From positions 6,816,754 to 6,880,753 of the forward strand of contig CM036242.1 in the NCBI GenBank assembly GCA_020698575.1: a stretch of 64,000 bases of DNA. The letters are read 5' to 3'. Positions 23,640 through 35,504 of the stretch are shown in pieces (the first letter of the stretch is position 1; every line of letters begins with the position of its first letter). The position numbers and the translations under genes were made by a program. This DNA comes from Bostrychus sinensis (lineage: Eukaryota; Chordata; Actinopteri; Gobiiformes; Eleotridae). The notes beneath the pieces are model-generated. The model made no database searches. It worked only from the letters and a program-made list of their open reading frames with translations, and was not told where the DNA came from.

Positions 23640-24490
23640 CATCTCCAAGTCACCTCCAGAAAAAAAAAACACTAGTTAACATAAGGTCCTCACAACCTCT
23701 TCAACTAGCCTGTATGGATTTTCTATCCATTGAGCCTGATCAAAGTAACACAAAGGATGTGCTCATACTGACGAAAAATATGTTGTGGGAATCCCTACTG
23801 CCAACCAGAAAGCTCAGACTATAACAAAATGTCTCTGGAACCACTTCATCGTTCATTAAGGAATCCCGGCACGGTTACATAGTTACCGAGGACCCGGTTT
23901 CATGTCCCATATCATAAAGAAACTGCAAAATTATGGGAATTCTCAAGATCTGCACAATACTCTATCACCCCAGAGGAAACCGAGTGGAACACTTTAATTG
24001 AACTTTACGGAGTATGCTTGGAACTCTGGAGGATAAAGACAAAACACAGTGGCTCACCTTCATTAAGCCACTGGATTTGCCCTGTAGGATTTGATGTTCA
24101 GTAACCAACCAAGGTTACCAGTCAACCTAGCCTTTGGACTACCCTTTAACAACAACAAGTTTTAGTCACACTCACAATACAAACAGAATCAAGACAACCC
24201 TACAAGAAAGTTACTAGCTAGCCACCCAAAATGCTAACAAAATGGCTGACAGAAACAAAACAAGATTCGACACGTGCGTGAAACCTTCAAAACTGTAACT
24301 TGGACACAGAGTTTTGGTACATGCAGTTTGTCTCAGAGGAAAGCATGAACTAGCCAATAAGTGGGAGACTGATATTCATGTTATATATTGATGATGTGTC
24401 GGTCTATACTATTAAGCCTGAAACTAAAGATGGGCCAGCGCGCACAGTCCACTGAGACCTCCTTCTCCCCTGGGGCGTCCTTGTGCCTGC
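23640..24490 (+). pseudogene. Dead Ty3/Gypsy integrase fragment
   Basis: Plus-strand pieces in shifting frames resemble the integrase half of a Ty3/Gypsy pol. In order: the LACMDFLSIEPDQSNTKDVL block, an IPTxNxKAQT / CLWNHFIVH segment, a degenerate YHPRGN-x-VE-x-FN motif with the catalytic Glu region, the NQPRLPVNLAFGLPFNNN block, and the C-terminal IKPETKDGPART segment. Many stops and frameshifts break it. No LTRs were identified. A frame just upstream (23255-23455, Lys/Gln-rich) may be part of the same element. It is non-functional. Confidence 0.75.
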
Positions 24491-25004
24491 AGAAAAAAGA
24501 CTTATACAACCAACCTTCTTCTCAAAAAACAAAACAAAAGCACACTTTACTTTTTTACATCTTATATATTTATCTTACATTAGGTCATGTTTCTATAAAG
24601 ACTACAGAGTTTCCAGTCTTACACTGTCTGTAGTCACTCTACACAGAGAGAAATACAGTGAGTACCCAGTGAGTATTTTTGGCAGTAAAATTATAATGAA
24701 GACTACATCCCTTTTTCCATCATGTTGATGTCACTCGTGGTCTCTGATTCTCTCAACTCAAATTTTAACACTAAAGAGAGTAAATTTAACACAATAAAGA
24801 TAAGGAGCATATACACTCTGACAGAGAGTAAAATTCACTCTTGAAAAGTTACTGTGCAGTAACTGCAACAAATTATTACAACTAAAAGTTGTTGGAAAAA
24901 TTTTATTGGATAATAGTTTAGCACATCTTGTGTGTAACACTGTATTTTAACACATCTATGGGGTTAACATGAGCCTTCTCACAACTGAAGGGCTGAATGT
25001 TTAA

Positions 25005-25330
25005 AGTCCCCTATTATGTGAAATCGACTTTTTTGAGCTTTTAACCACTTTATCAAAAAACATCCCTGGAGTAGTATTTTGTTTGATTTATACGTATGTG
25101 GAGGATGTCCCCTTCTCAAGAGCTGAAAATGCTCGGGTGTCACAGCTCTACGTAGACAAATGAAACCAGGAGGTGCAGTTTCTAAAGCTCATCCCCCGTT
25201 GGGGACCAACTAAAAACCAGGCACTTCACCCATGGGCGGAGCTTAAAGTCCTATGTCACACACTAGGAGCGTGTGACATAGGACTCGTTTCGTTGGTGAC
25301 CGTTTAAGTCAACTTATCTCAAATAAACGA
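25005..25330 (-). repeat. R1 repeat, minus copy
   Basis: Contains CCCTATTATGTGAAATCGAC, the CCTGGAGTAGTATTTTGTTT block and GAGCTGAAAATGCTCGGG, matching 28140-28600 and 51640-52150. The palindrome at 25247-25285 lies in its far end. Confidence 0.55.
25247..25285. repeat. Perfect 15-bp inverted repeat, 9-bp loop
   Basis: AGTCCTATGTCACAC (25247-25261) and GTGTGACATAGGACT (25271-25285) pair exactly across ACTAGGAGC. Confidence 0.9.
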
Positions 25331-25339
25331 TAAATATAG

Positions 25340-26560
25340 ACTTCATTTGGTAACAGATTAAGAGATAAGGCTAGGGTTGGTTTATTGTTGTGTTACCTTG
25401 CACAGCAAGCTGGATTGTCATGAAATTTGAGAGTTCACAAATTCATGAAATTCATCTTGCCAAGTTCCTGCTGATCCATTAGGGGCCAGACCTGTGATGG
25501 TCGGGCCAATGGTGTGGCAGTATTGCTCAGTGGGCAGGGTTTAGGTTTGCCAACAACAACAAGCACTTTTAGCAATACTTGTTAACAATATGGCGACACG
25601 GGGAAAAAAAAAGGTATGCTGCTACATTTACAAACATTTTCTAACAACGTCTTTATTGTTTTAATGTTGCAGCAGTTTGTTGTTTAGCTAAAAAGCTGGC
25701 GCCTTATCCAATCACCTCCAAGTATTCTACTCAATGTCCCGTTGAAAATGTTTCAACGGGAATTATTCCAGATTGATTTAACGTTAGCAACTTTTTGCCA
25801 ATGTTATAGCAATCTGGTTTTTACCAGGTTAATTGTTGTCTTCCCTGCACCAAATAAAAGGGAAAACGTGACAAACCCAGCCACCTGGGTGTGGTTTAGC
25901 CTGGTTTTTATTATGTCCCATACACCGTCATTGTACTTGTTCTGACAATTTCAGAGCTTAAATTGCGTCATTAAGCTGTCAGCTCATTTTATGGGCTGTT
26001 CATTCCCCACCGTTGCCAGCAGGGGGGGTCAGACACCTAATCCAAGCTCTCTCTTCAAAGTCAAAGTAACAGCTACCCAAAAGGAGAACTTGGCTGTTAG
26101 GAGTATAACAAATTAACAGCAATGACTGGTATTTATAACCTTATACTAAACTCATTATTAGCAATGTTTAGTTAAAGAGCTGATGCATAAAATGTAAATT
26201 AATGTATCAATCATGTTTACATCAATTGTGTGACACAAACTATTTGGACAGAGCTCTGTTAGTTCCCTCTGCAGGGTTTTAAATTTCGCCCCCTACTCTC
26301 ACCACCAGTGAACCAGAATATAGGCTACATTTGATAGACTTTACCAAGCATTAACATAGATTTCATGCCACTCCCTGAATTGTAGTAGGTTTTTATGAAG
26401 TAGCTACAACAGAAGGCAGAGGGGTCTGAGGGTCCTTCACCAGGAAATTTTGAACTAAACAGATGTAATTTCCTGAAGCATTTTAGATTATCATGTATGA
26501 CCTTCAGCAGCTACTGCTGGGCCGGCTCTGTATTTGGATAACTTTTGATGCCCCACCCCT
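25340..26560. other. No gene recognised
   Basis: Mixed sequence with R1-like fragments near 26010-26100 (AGACACCTAATCCAAGCTCT, AAAGTAACAGCT). No coding exon that could complete locus A was found on the minus strand. Confidence 0.4.
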
Positions 26561-26575
26561 CTAGATGATGTAGAG

Positions 26576-26991
26576 CAGCCATTCCCAAAGTCAGGACGGG
26601 CGTGGTCCCCTTAAATTTCCAAAAATCCCTCGCGGACCCCCAATGATAAAACTTCCCTCTATTCAAAAGACTCTGCCATGTTTTTCTCCATATGTTTTTT
26701 TATAAAAACATTACAAAAACACTGATTATTGACTAAAAGTTGTTTTAAAGTAATATTTTGAAACAAGTATACAACTGTAATTAATTTCAAATGTTTTTTA
26801 TGTTCTTAATGTTTTGTTCCATTGACTTTTTGTATTTTTGTATGTTTTGTTTGTTTTTATGAACCAAAACCATGTGTCTGAAATAATAATCATAATAAAT
26901 TGATATTGAAATATAGACAGCCTCTGGGGGCCCCCCTGTAGTACCTTCGCAGACCTCCAGGGGGCCTCGGACCCCACTTTGGAAACCACTG
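26576..26991. mobile_element. hAT-like MITE with 8-bp target duplication
   Basis: Begins CAGCCATTCCCAAAGTC and ends CTTTGGAAACCACTG (reverse complement CAGTGGTTTCCAAAG). Bounded by ATGTAGAG (26568-26575) and TTGTAGAG (26992-26999), 7 of 8 matching. Inner ends carry GCGGACCCCC / GGGGTCCGAGG. 416 bp without a transposase. Confidence 0.8.
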
Positions 26992-27039
26992 TTGTAGAGC
27001 AATTTCACTTTCTTGAAGTGCCCATTTTATCCTTTTCCC

Positions 27040-27260
27040 AGGATTTTTTAAATAGTTTTGGACACCATTGCATTAGTATTTCAGATTTTATAACTGTAAA
27101 TAATGTATGGAAAACTTCTTTTATTACTTTCATTTCACACACAGAGAATGCTTGGAATAGGTGTCTGTCTCCCCCTGCAGGCGATTGTGGGAAATGGAAA
27201 GACCATAAAATTGTTATTTAGCAGGCTGTTAGCAACATGACGCTAACAATAACGGCGCTA
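27040..27260 (+). repeat. R1 repeat, plus copy next to locus A
   Basis: Shares TTTGGACACCATTGCATTAG, TGTCTCCCCCTGCAGGCG and TTAGCAACATGACGCTAAC with 2400-2775. It lies directly downstream of the last Ig exon of locus A, where a membrane exon would be expected. Confidence 0.6.
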
Positions 27261-27310
27261 ACTGCTTAACAGTGACACAGTTTAAGCACTAGAATCATAA
27301 CTGTACTCAC

Positions 27311-27562
27311 CAGTTTCCCAAACGGTGACAGTGTCACTTTGTTCTGTCAGGATGAACACGTCTATTCCTCTGCATGAGTACACACCTCCACGAGAGACAG
27401 TGATACTAGACGAGAATTGATTCAGTATTTCCAGAAGATAATCAGAGATATGCCTGATCCATTTATATGTTTGAAATCCATGTACAGAGCATCTCAGTGT
27501 GACTCTGCCCTGGTCCTGGATGATGTAGCTGGATGGTGTCAACTCAATCCTGCGGCTCGTTC
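27311..27562 (-). CDS. Locus A Ig D2 exon (Y-type)
   Basis: 252 bp, phase 1-1, acceptor CCCTGTACAG and donor GTGAGT. Cysteines in LRCSV and YSCRG, Trp in KWIRH. Ends TVTVWETG like the D2 exons of genes B1 and B2. Confidence 0.75.
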
Positions 27563-30364
27563 CTGTACAGGGAACAAACGAGAAACATACTGTATGTCCA
27601 CAGATAAAAAAACTATCAAGTTGAATCTCTTCTACATGCTCTGGTAAAAGTATTCCCAGTTGTAGAGCAGAAGGATTTGAAAGTACTGACCTCGTACCCG
27701 CAGTCTTTTCTGAGTGGATTGTGTTTCCTCATTGATCCCACAGGAGTACAAACCCTGGTCTGATTCTGACACTGAAAGGATCATCAGCTCCACTGTGCTG
27801 TCAGAGGTTTGTATCTGATGGCTAGAGTTCACTTCTGCTCCATCTTTGTAGAAGGTCAAATTCGTATGGGCCGGTCCCACACACCGCAGAGTCACTGAGT
27901 CTCTGAGATATGTCCAAGGAGGCATGTCCACAGTCAGACCTGTAATAAAACTGAATCTTACATTTGACAAGGTGAATGTGGTGTTTTAAAAGATATTTTT
28001 GTCTTTATCCCATTGCAGTAGTTAGACAGTACATCAGCTAACTCGCCCAAGCAGGAAATCAACCCCAGGTCACTTTGCTTTATGTGATATGTGCTCTACC
28101 AGGTCAGCCTCCTCATTTCATTATTTTTATTGACTGTTGACCTTTTATGCTAACTCTGCTTTTCTGAGCCTGCTATAGAGAGAGCCTGTTATATTGCCAT
28201 TTCCTCTTCAAAAACAGACCTGGAGTAGTATTTTGTTTCATTCACACGTTTGAGTAATCGTGTATGCTGAGGCACTGACCTTCTCAGAGCTGTAAACGCT
28301 TGGTTTAACCACCTTACATAGACACATGAAACTCCTATGGCAGCTCTCCTTCTACTGTAACTTGTTACTACTGTCCAGTGTTTGCAGCTTTGGTTTGGGC
28401 TGACAGAGTGAAGTGGGCGGTGCCAGCAGGGGCAGAGACAGCCTTAAAGGGACAGACACCTAATCCAAGTGTTTTTAGCAAAGAGAGAGTAACAGCTCTC
28501 CAAAGGAAGACGTTTTCATTAAATAATTTTTTGTTATAAAATGGTAAATACTCATGCAGAGCTGTCCACATTTATTTAAAACCTCTATGAATCATGTAAA
28601 TAATATTTACTCAACAAACTGGCAAAAACATTACAGCAAAAAAGAAAGCAAAGTGAAACATAGATAAAAATGAGGCATTCCAGTTTAAAGAGACAAAAAT
28701 AACTAAAATTACTTCCATATAGAGCCTTTTAGTGTTTTAATGGAGGAATTAGCGTTAGCCAGAAAGTGTTGCCAATTATGATGATCTGGGAAACTGCATG
28801 TAATATTGGAGCCTGGTTAGAAAGCATTAGTGTATCAACATTTCGCTGTTTTATTTAACGTAGCAATTAGCATCTATAATTAGCATATAAGCTAAAAGCC
28901 AAGCAGTCTGCATTTCTTCATTTTACTGCTTTTTGCTGGACAAGTAGTTACAGAAATGTGGCAGACCACACTAGTTTGTCAGCGTATGCTAATATTATTC
29001 CTACTTTAATAAAAGTCCACTGTAGCTGCTATATCTGACAATCAGATCTAGGTCAATGGTGCCTGCAGGTGTACTGTAGTACGCAGTGTGTGTACCTCCT
29101 TAAGTCAAAAGTGATGTGTTTGTCCTGACTTTTGTTACCCGGAGGGGACATACATGATGCGCTCTGAATGTGCCGCATTATTTCTCCTCTACCTTTTACT
29201 CAAATGCATATGTAAGATCCAGCTAATGCGCAGAGAGCCTGGAGCAAATGAAAGACCACTACACAGAGAAGACTCCACGCTTCATGGCAGTCACAAAAAA
29301 AAAAAAAAAAAAAAAAAGGCAAAAGAGAAACATGATTACTAAAAAGCCTCCCCCTTTTTTCTTATCTAGACTTTGTTTATACAGATCACAGCTGCATGAT
29401 TCTGTCTGCTCTGGGTCTGCTGTGTTTTAGGTGTTTTTGCGTGGTTCAGACTGGAGGCTGCACACAGTAGGCCTATGACACAGCAAGCACAGTAATTATG
29501 CGTAGCCGCTGATTTCTCAGTCAGCTGAACAAATGTACACTGACACATTCCACTGGCGTGGAACAGTGTCATTACATCAGATTGTGATGTTTATGAGCCT
29601 CTCTGTATACAGCCCACTGAGGGAATTGCTGAATGAATATTTTTATTTTGCTCCCTTGTGAAAATGAAAGGGACAGAGCACTAATTTCAGTACCAAGCTG
29701 GATAAATCCCTCATGGGATGGTCTACAACAGAGGTTTTCTATCTTAAGTACATTAAAAGAAATTGACTTTAAAATGAACTACAGTTATATACTTTGTTAA
29801 AAATATTACTTTTAGACAACAGTCAGTGATTTTTTGCAACTTTTGTTATAGAAATCTATGGAGAAAACATGACATAATCTTTTGAATATGGTGAAGTTCT
29901 ATTGTTAGGTGTCAGTGTGGGATTTTCAGAAATTTAAGGGGGCCGTAACATTCTTGACATTGGAAATGGCTGGGCTATAATTATCCATTCATTCACTCAC
30001 ATGCATAAGCCATAGCAACTGTGTGTTCCTCCTTAGAGGACTACCCTTGTTTGGAAATTCCCTTCCACAAAATACTGTAATATACTTAAATAAGTATACT
30101 CAAGACAACATAGCAAGAGCAGGTTATGTAACATATTGAAATAATTCACAACATTTTCTTAACAAATAAAACTGTTAATACAGCAAAACTAAAACAAAGC
30201 AAAACAGATATTCACTTACCTTTGGTTGGTTTGCAGAGAAGAGCAGTGAGCACTGAAATAATAACTGTAAAGCAATTTATGTTGATCAAAAATTGTGATC
30301 TTTAAAATGAAAATATAGTGTACTCACCAATGAAGCCCAGTACAAAAACCTGACAGGACTCCAT
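27311..30364 (-). CDS. Locus A: two-Ig-domain FCRL-like receptor, 3' part not found
   Basis: Exons on the minus strand: leader 1 30328-30364 (MESCQVFVLGFI), leader 2 30220-30252 (33 bp, LTALLCKPTK), Ig D1 27691-27939, Ig D2 27311-27562. All junctions are GT-AG and phase 1, so the reading frame is open throughout. D1 starts GLTVDMPP and has LRC...YSC cysteines with HTNLTFYKDG (an N-glycosylation sequon). D2 has RVTLRCSVHG, the core YKWIR and GGVYSCRG. The split leader with a mini-exon is a hallmark of FcR/FCRL-family genes (known). No transmembrane, tail or stop exon is seen below 27311, where R1 and an hAT MITE lie. It may be a truncated pseudogene, a secreted form with an exon I missed, or use a distant exon. 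Ligand unknown. Confidence 0.65.
27691..27939 (-). CDS. Locus A Ig D1 exon (X-type)
   Basis: 249 bp, phase 1-1, acceptor TTATTACAG, donor GTCAGT. X-type fold signature: DSVTLRCVG, FYKDGAEV, LSVSESDQGLYSCGI. Sequons at NLT and NSS. Confidence 0.75.
28140..28600 (-). repeat. R1 repeat inside the locus A intron
   Basis: Minus copy with CCTGGAGTAGTATTTTGTTT, CACACGTTTGAGTAATCGTG and GACACCTAATCCAAGTG. It sits between leader 2 and D1 of locus A. Confidence 0.6.
28600..30215. other. Remainder of locus A leader-D1 intron; no exon seen
   Basis: Contains an A-run at 29297-29318 and short open frames only. No Ig or other recognisable exon. Confidence 0.45.
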
Positions 30365-30530
30365 CCTCAAATCCAGCGATGCCCTGCTCTGCTTCTGATA
30401 AACTCAAGACAAGGTTGGAAATGACCACAGAACCACAGAATAAGGGAAGTGAGATTTGACAAAGATAGAGATCAATTTACTTTCGAATTCTCAGAGTAGA
30501 AACTTTCCTGGATTTCTCTCCTTTTTTTTA
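30365..30530 (-). promoter_or_regulatory. Putative proximal promoter of locus A
   Basis: Directly upstream of the leader ATG. On the plus strand it carries GACCACAG and AACCACAG (RUNX-like, 30423-30438) and AGGGAAGTGAG (PU.1/ETS-like, about 30443-30453). Neighbouring RUNX and PU.1 sites are typical of myeloid gene promoters (established knowledge); assignment here is by eye. No TATA box. Confidence 0.3.
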
Positions 30531-30994
30531 TACATACCTCACACTGTCGTTACTCATTTGAACCAGGGCTCGCAGGTGACTGGAGTCCATCCCAGCAGCT
30601 TCGGGCCTTTGTAGTGGTAGAGGGCTGACTGGTTATAGCCAAATGTGTGAAAAACAATGAAGCAATAATTAATCATTAATGACAAATGTCAAGTTAAGGT
30701 TAGACTTATGTAGCAACACTAACAGAGGCAGGAGACAGTGAATACAGCATCATGCATACTCATTTTTCAAAAAACATAACTCTTATTATGGCGTTTTTAA
30801 ACGTTAAAAGGTAAAAACTACATTGGCCATCAGCTAGCTATTTCATGATTATTAAAGTTGACCTATAGAGGATGTTTTTCTATGTTCAAAGATGTTATTT
30901 TGTTGGAACCCTAACTAATCCTTAACTAATGCTTCAAGTGTTACCCAAAAATACTTGGGTACAGTGTGCTTCAAAAAAATATAAAATACTACTA

Positions 30995-31094
30995 CTACTA
31001 AAAATATCAGGAGGGACTGTCGGCCCTTGAACGGTTGCACATCTTCATGTCTGGCCCTCTTTGTAAAAAGTTTGGATGCCCCTGTATTAGGCTA
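30995..31094. mobile_element. Right-end fragment of the 2790-3161 MITE family
   Basis: GACTGTCGGCCCTTGAAC, TTGCACATCTTCATGTCTGG and AAAAAGTTTGGATGCCCCTG match the right end of the element at 2790-3161. Confidence 0.6.
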
Positions 31095-31790
31095 AATAGA
31101 CTTTTCTGAGTTTTTAACAATGTTATGTTGTTTGTACCTCAAAAACATAGTAATAGTAGTGGTATTTTGTTTCATTTACTCATGTTAAGCTGAAATTGCT
31201 GTTTCACAATAAACACATAAAACCCAGCATTCTTCAGGAGATGCTCCTAAAATCCATACACCATCATCAGACTGGTACTGATCATTTCAGTGCTTAAGCT
31301 GCAGCCACTACGAAGCAGTCTTATTTATCTGTGTCTATTAGCATCATGTTGCTACTAGCCGTGCTAATTAGCTCTGTCTATCCCCCACCTTTCTGTACAA
31401 GCACTCAGAGATTCTCCTCTCAGGTCTGAACTCAAACTCTCCCAACATACTCACATCTGAACTCAAAGGAGGTGATCACGAAGCACTAGTGTCTGTAGAG
31501 GGCTTTAGTCAGAGCGAGGCCTCAGTCCTGCAGTCCTACAAAGAAGCAGTTCTGCTATAAACCACATTGTCTGCAAAGGATTCAGAACTGATGGACTGAG
31601 GGGGGCGGGGAGAGAGTGGGCCTTACAGCAACAGGCACCTAATCCAAGGATTTTCTGCAAAGAGAAAGTAACAGCTCCCCAAAGAAGACATTTTCAATAC
31701 ATATAAGTTATTTTAAGTTATAAAACATGAGATGTTGATGCAGAGGTGTCAAATTTATTTATAAAAGCTTAAAAAAAAGAATATGTTCCC
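31095..31790 (-). repeat. R1 repeat, longest minus copy
   Basis: Shows the fullest version: TAGTGGTATTTTGTTTCAT, the block ATTAGCATCATGTTGCTA, ATCTGAACTCAAAGGAGGTG and AGGCACCTAATCCAAGG. It closely matches 51640-52150. Its far end, up to GGTGTCAAATTTATTTA (31746-31762), also borders the duplicated segment in the second unit (49045-49061). Confidence 0.6.
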
Positions 31791-32637
31791 TTTAAAAACA
31801 ATAGAAATTACATCTGAAGAAGGTGCATATAATAAATACAAATTGTCAAAAGGAAAAAGGTTCTTACATTACTGGACAGTTATAGTTATGACTTATAAGT
31901 TTTGAGATAAAGCAATAAAATGTGAACAGATGTACAGTGTATAAAGGTTTCTTTAAAGATGACTTTTTAAAAACACACACTTTCTGCTAGGCCTATAAGT
32001 AACTAAAATATGATCATGCAACCATTTACAGGAGTCACACACAGCCCCATCAGCTGGATGAGACTGACTCTGACAAAATAATAAATAATATGCAAGTTAT
32101 TAAAAAATCATTACACAAAATTGAACAAAAGAAGGTTTGTTTTTACAATATAGGACAAAAACATTGTAGTTTTGCTTTGACACAGTTCATAAAGAGCTTG
32201 GTTATGAGGAATATTACATACATGACTGCAGATTTGGAGAAGCAAACAGGAGTCATCACACAGAGAACTGCACACACCACAGAGATATAACAGGAGTCAT
32301 TTCATTGACCTTTACACACTGATGTTGTTTTCTTCTTTTGCTGAACTTGAGATGTCCCAGTATCCCAGTATGATCAGTCCACACAGTGTAGGTCTATGTG
32401 AACATATACAGACCATATATTAGAGCAGATCTGTAGGAAAACAACAGGACCAACACTTTTACTGCCCAGGATGGGTTTATGTACATTTGTGTTTGAGCTG
32501 AAGCTCATTCACCTACAGTTCTCCTGTTGTTCACATGCGCCCCCTTCAGTCTAATGTAGACTTGTTTAAAAAAGTATTTAAAGTATAAACTGAGCAAATG
32601 GTTTGTTCAATGATGTATAGCCTAATATATCAGTGTA

Positions 32638-32757
32638 GGGGTGTCCCATTTCTTAGGGGTGTATTGTCAGCCCTACCTCTTACCCCTCTGTTTTAAGGTC
32701 TAAGGGGAAGGCGAAGGGCGAGGGGAAGGGTAGGGATAAAAATGAGAAATGGGATTG
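32638..32757. mobile_element. Short MITE-like insertion, unit 1 only
   Basis: GTGTCCCATTTCTTAGGGG and GAGAAATGGGATTGGG form imperfect inverted ends around a GGGGAAGG-rich centre. It lies just downstream of the gene B1 stop; the corresponding place in unit 2 holds different sequence. Confidence 0.45.
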
Positions 32758-32823
32758 GGTCTAAATGTTCAAGAGTCAAACTAGATGTGATTGACAGTGT
32801 GTACTTACCTGCAGCTTCACAGG

Positions 32824-32861
32824 CTATGGGGCATTTTCATAGTTGTTTATCTGTTCATCAT
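32824..32861 (-). CDS. Gene B1 last coding exon
   Basis: Acceptor TATTTTCAG, then codons for DDEQINNYENAP and TAG. YEN fits a YxN SH2-binding site (Grb2 type, inference). The preceding exon has two options: splice at GTACAAG (32938) into this exon, or read on to a TAA at 32904-32906. Confidence 0.6.
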
Positions 32862-35471
32862 CTGAAAATACATTTGTAATACACATGAGCAAGTGTCTTC
32901 ACTTTATTCCTGACAAAATATTTCTTTGCTTCTTGTACCATTGTCATTGTTTTTTGATCCACTGATTGTTTCATACACACATCGATCACCTACAGAGAAC
33001 ATTTAAAACATTATCACTCAATCTGAATACTCAAATACTCTTTTTTACTGTCATATTACAATAAAGCATATCTCTGAACTGACCGTGCAGAAGAGACGAG
33101 TACAAGTGACTGTCTTCTCTTGAGACATTTTGGGCCTCACTTCCCAGACCAGTCTCAGTTTGCCTTAAACAAGAAAATAATCAGCTGCTTTAGTAAAACA
33201 TGTACAATATATGACCTTGATTACCATATAACAGTAAGGATGTGACAAGACTTACCGGTTGTGGCCCATATCTGTGAAGACAAATGTTGCTACATTAATT
33301 ACGTGTGTGTATAATTTTTTTCTTCCCCAACATAAATAAAGTAAAGTGTTTTCTCACGATACACAAGAGTTACATTTAATCCAAAGATTTGTATCACAGG
33401 TTTATTATGAGTGTAATATATAATTGTTACCTTTAGTTTTTCTGTAGCGCCACAGAAGCAGCAGCAGCAGGATCAGTAAAACAATCACACAAACAGCTCC
33501 AACCATCACCATCACAAGAACTGAAGAGCTCTTTTCCTTTGACACTGCTGTAATAATTTATACATATTACATTCAAGGTCAAATCAACTAAACTCAATCA
33601 AATCAACTACAAATGTTACTGTACAAAACCCTCCTGAGACCGATAAACTTGAACTGTTCCACACCCCCTCTAGTGGCCGCTTTAGTGGTACAGTCCATCC
33701 TGCCTGAACTGAACATGTTCTGGGCGGTTGTACCTTCTATATTGTTGTGGACATTATGTGTGCATGAGGTATAAGTAAGTTTGAATATTGCCTTGTCTTT
33801 TTACATATGTGCATTAGCTTTACTTCTGTAGTGTGTATTTCATGCTATAATGGCTGCTACCAGCGTAAAGTTATAAAAGGCTTAAGTCATGTGTGCAGGT
33901 CCTTGCAGCCACGAGGCTATGCCATTGCACGCTTACGACACTGGCAGGTTGCTGTGTTTGAAGTGCCTAATTCATTGTGTATTTGACATATTTGTTTGTG
34001 CATGACATCGTACTGTTCTATAGCCTATAGTTTCGTCTGTATTCAGTGGTTTCCTAGCCAACTAAGTCAAATAGTTGTTTCTGCACATCTACCTGCAGTA
34101 CCTTTTTATGTCCAGAGGATGGGAGCATTGTACCCCTGCCCATGTATGGTGCTGCTGTTTGACCATTTTGTATGCATTTGTGCATATCAATAATTATGTT
34201 CCTTTTTTATTATTTCTTTTAGAGACCACACACGTTCCATTCAATCTTGTACCAGCCATGCTCCACAATTCATTAAAGTTCTGGTAAATACTATAAGGCG
34301 TTGGATCACGTCATTATTTAGTCGCCAGCTCCTTCTAACAGAGGAAAGGAATATCTAGCTTCAACTTCACCCGTTTCACTCACTCACATTGTCCCCAGCA
34401 GTTACAGTAGACAATACACAATGATTCTGCATTTTATTTGTTTTTGTTTTTGTTAAATATTTGCTGTCACCTGTTTTATAAGTAGTATGTAGCTTTAGAA
34501 ACAACTGTACTCACCAGTTTCCCTGATGGTGACAGCAGTACTTTCTTCTGAGAGGATAAACTGATCCTTTCCTCTGCATGAGTACACTCCTCCATGAGAA
34601 ATACTGATACTAGATGTGTCATCATCTAATATTTCCATCTGAGAATCATTAACTGAACTGCGTCTGAGCCATTGATATTTGTGTAACCTCTCTACATCAC
34701 AGCTCAGTGTCACTCTGCCCTGGTCTGGGATGGTGTAGTTGGATGGTGTCAGCTCAATACTGCGTCTCTGTCCTGTACAGGAAACAATAAAAGAAAAACA
34801 TCAAAATGTTTACAGACAAAGAACCATTAACATGGTAAAAGTAGTGATAAAATGTTACACTTTATTTGTGATTGTTGAACAGAAATAACTGCTGTGAAAA
34901 ACATCCAGTGTCTCCAGCCTCAGAGCAGAGTCTGATGTGTCTAAAGTACTTACCCACTACCCACAGTCTTTTCTGAATGTACTGTGTGTTCTCACTGATC
35001 CCACAGCAGTACCAGGCCCGGTCTGATTCTGACACTGAAAGGATTGTCAGCTCCACTGTGGTGTTAGATGTTCGTTTAAACTTATGGTTCATGTCTTCTT
35101 TCACAACTACTCCATCTTTGTAAAAGTACAGATATTTGTGGGCAGGTCCCACACACCTCAGAGTGACTGAGTCTCTGAGATATGGATATAATGAAGGTAT
35201 CTCCAGAGTTAGACCTGTTTAACAAAGAAGAAGAAAATAATGTGGACATTATTAAAGTTTAATGAACATGGTTACAGTAGAGTACAGTATTATTCATAGT
35301 GTCTTGTTTTTCGGACACATAGACATTTTTTTCCTCTTGTTATGCAACTAAAGACCAACACATTGATGTATAATTTTCAAATTTTTGGTTTTCAAAAATA
35401 ATGGTCAGTTTCAAGCAATTATTTAAAAAAGTGTTAATTTACAAGTAAAAAAAAAAGTCAAATCCTGGATT

Positions 35472-35504
<33 letters not shown>

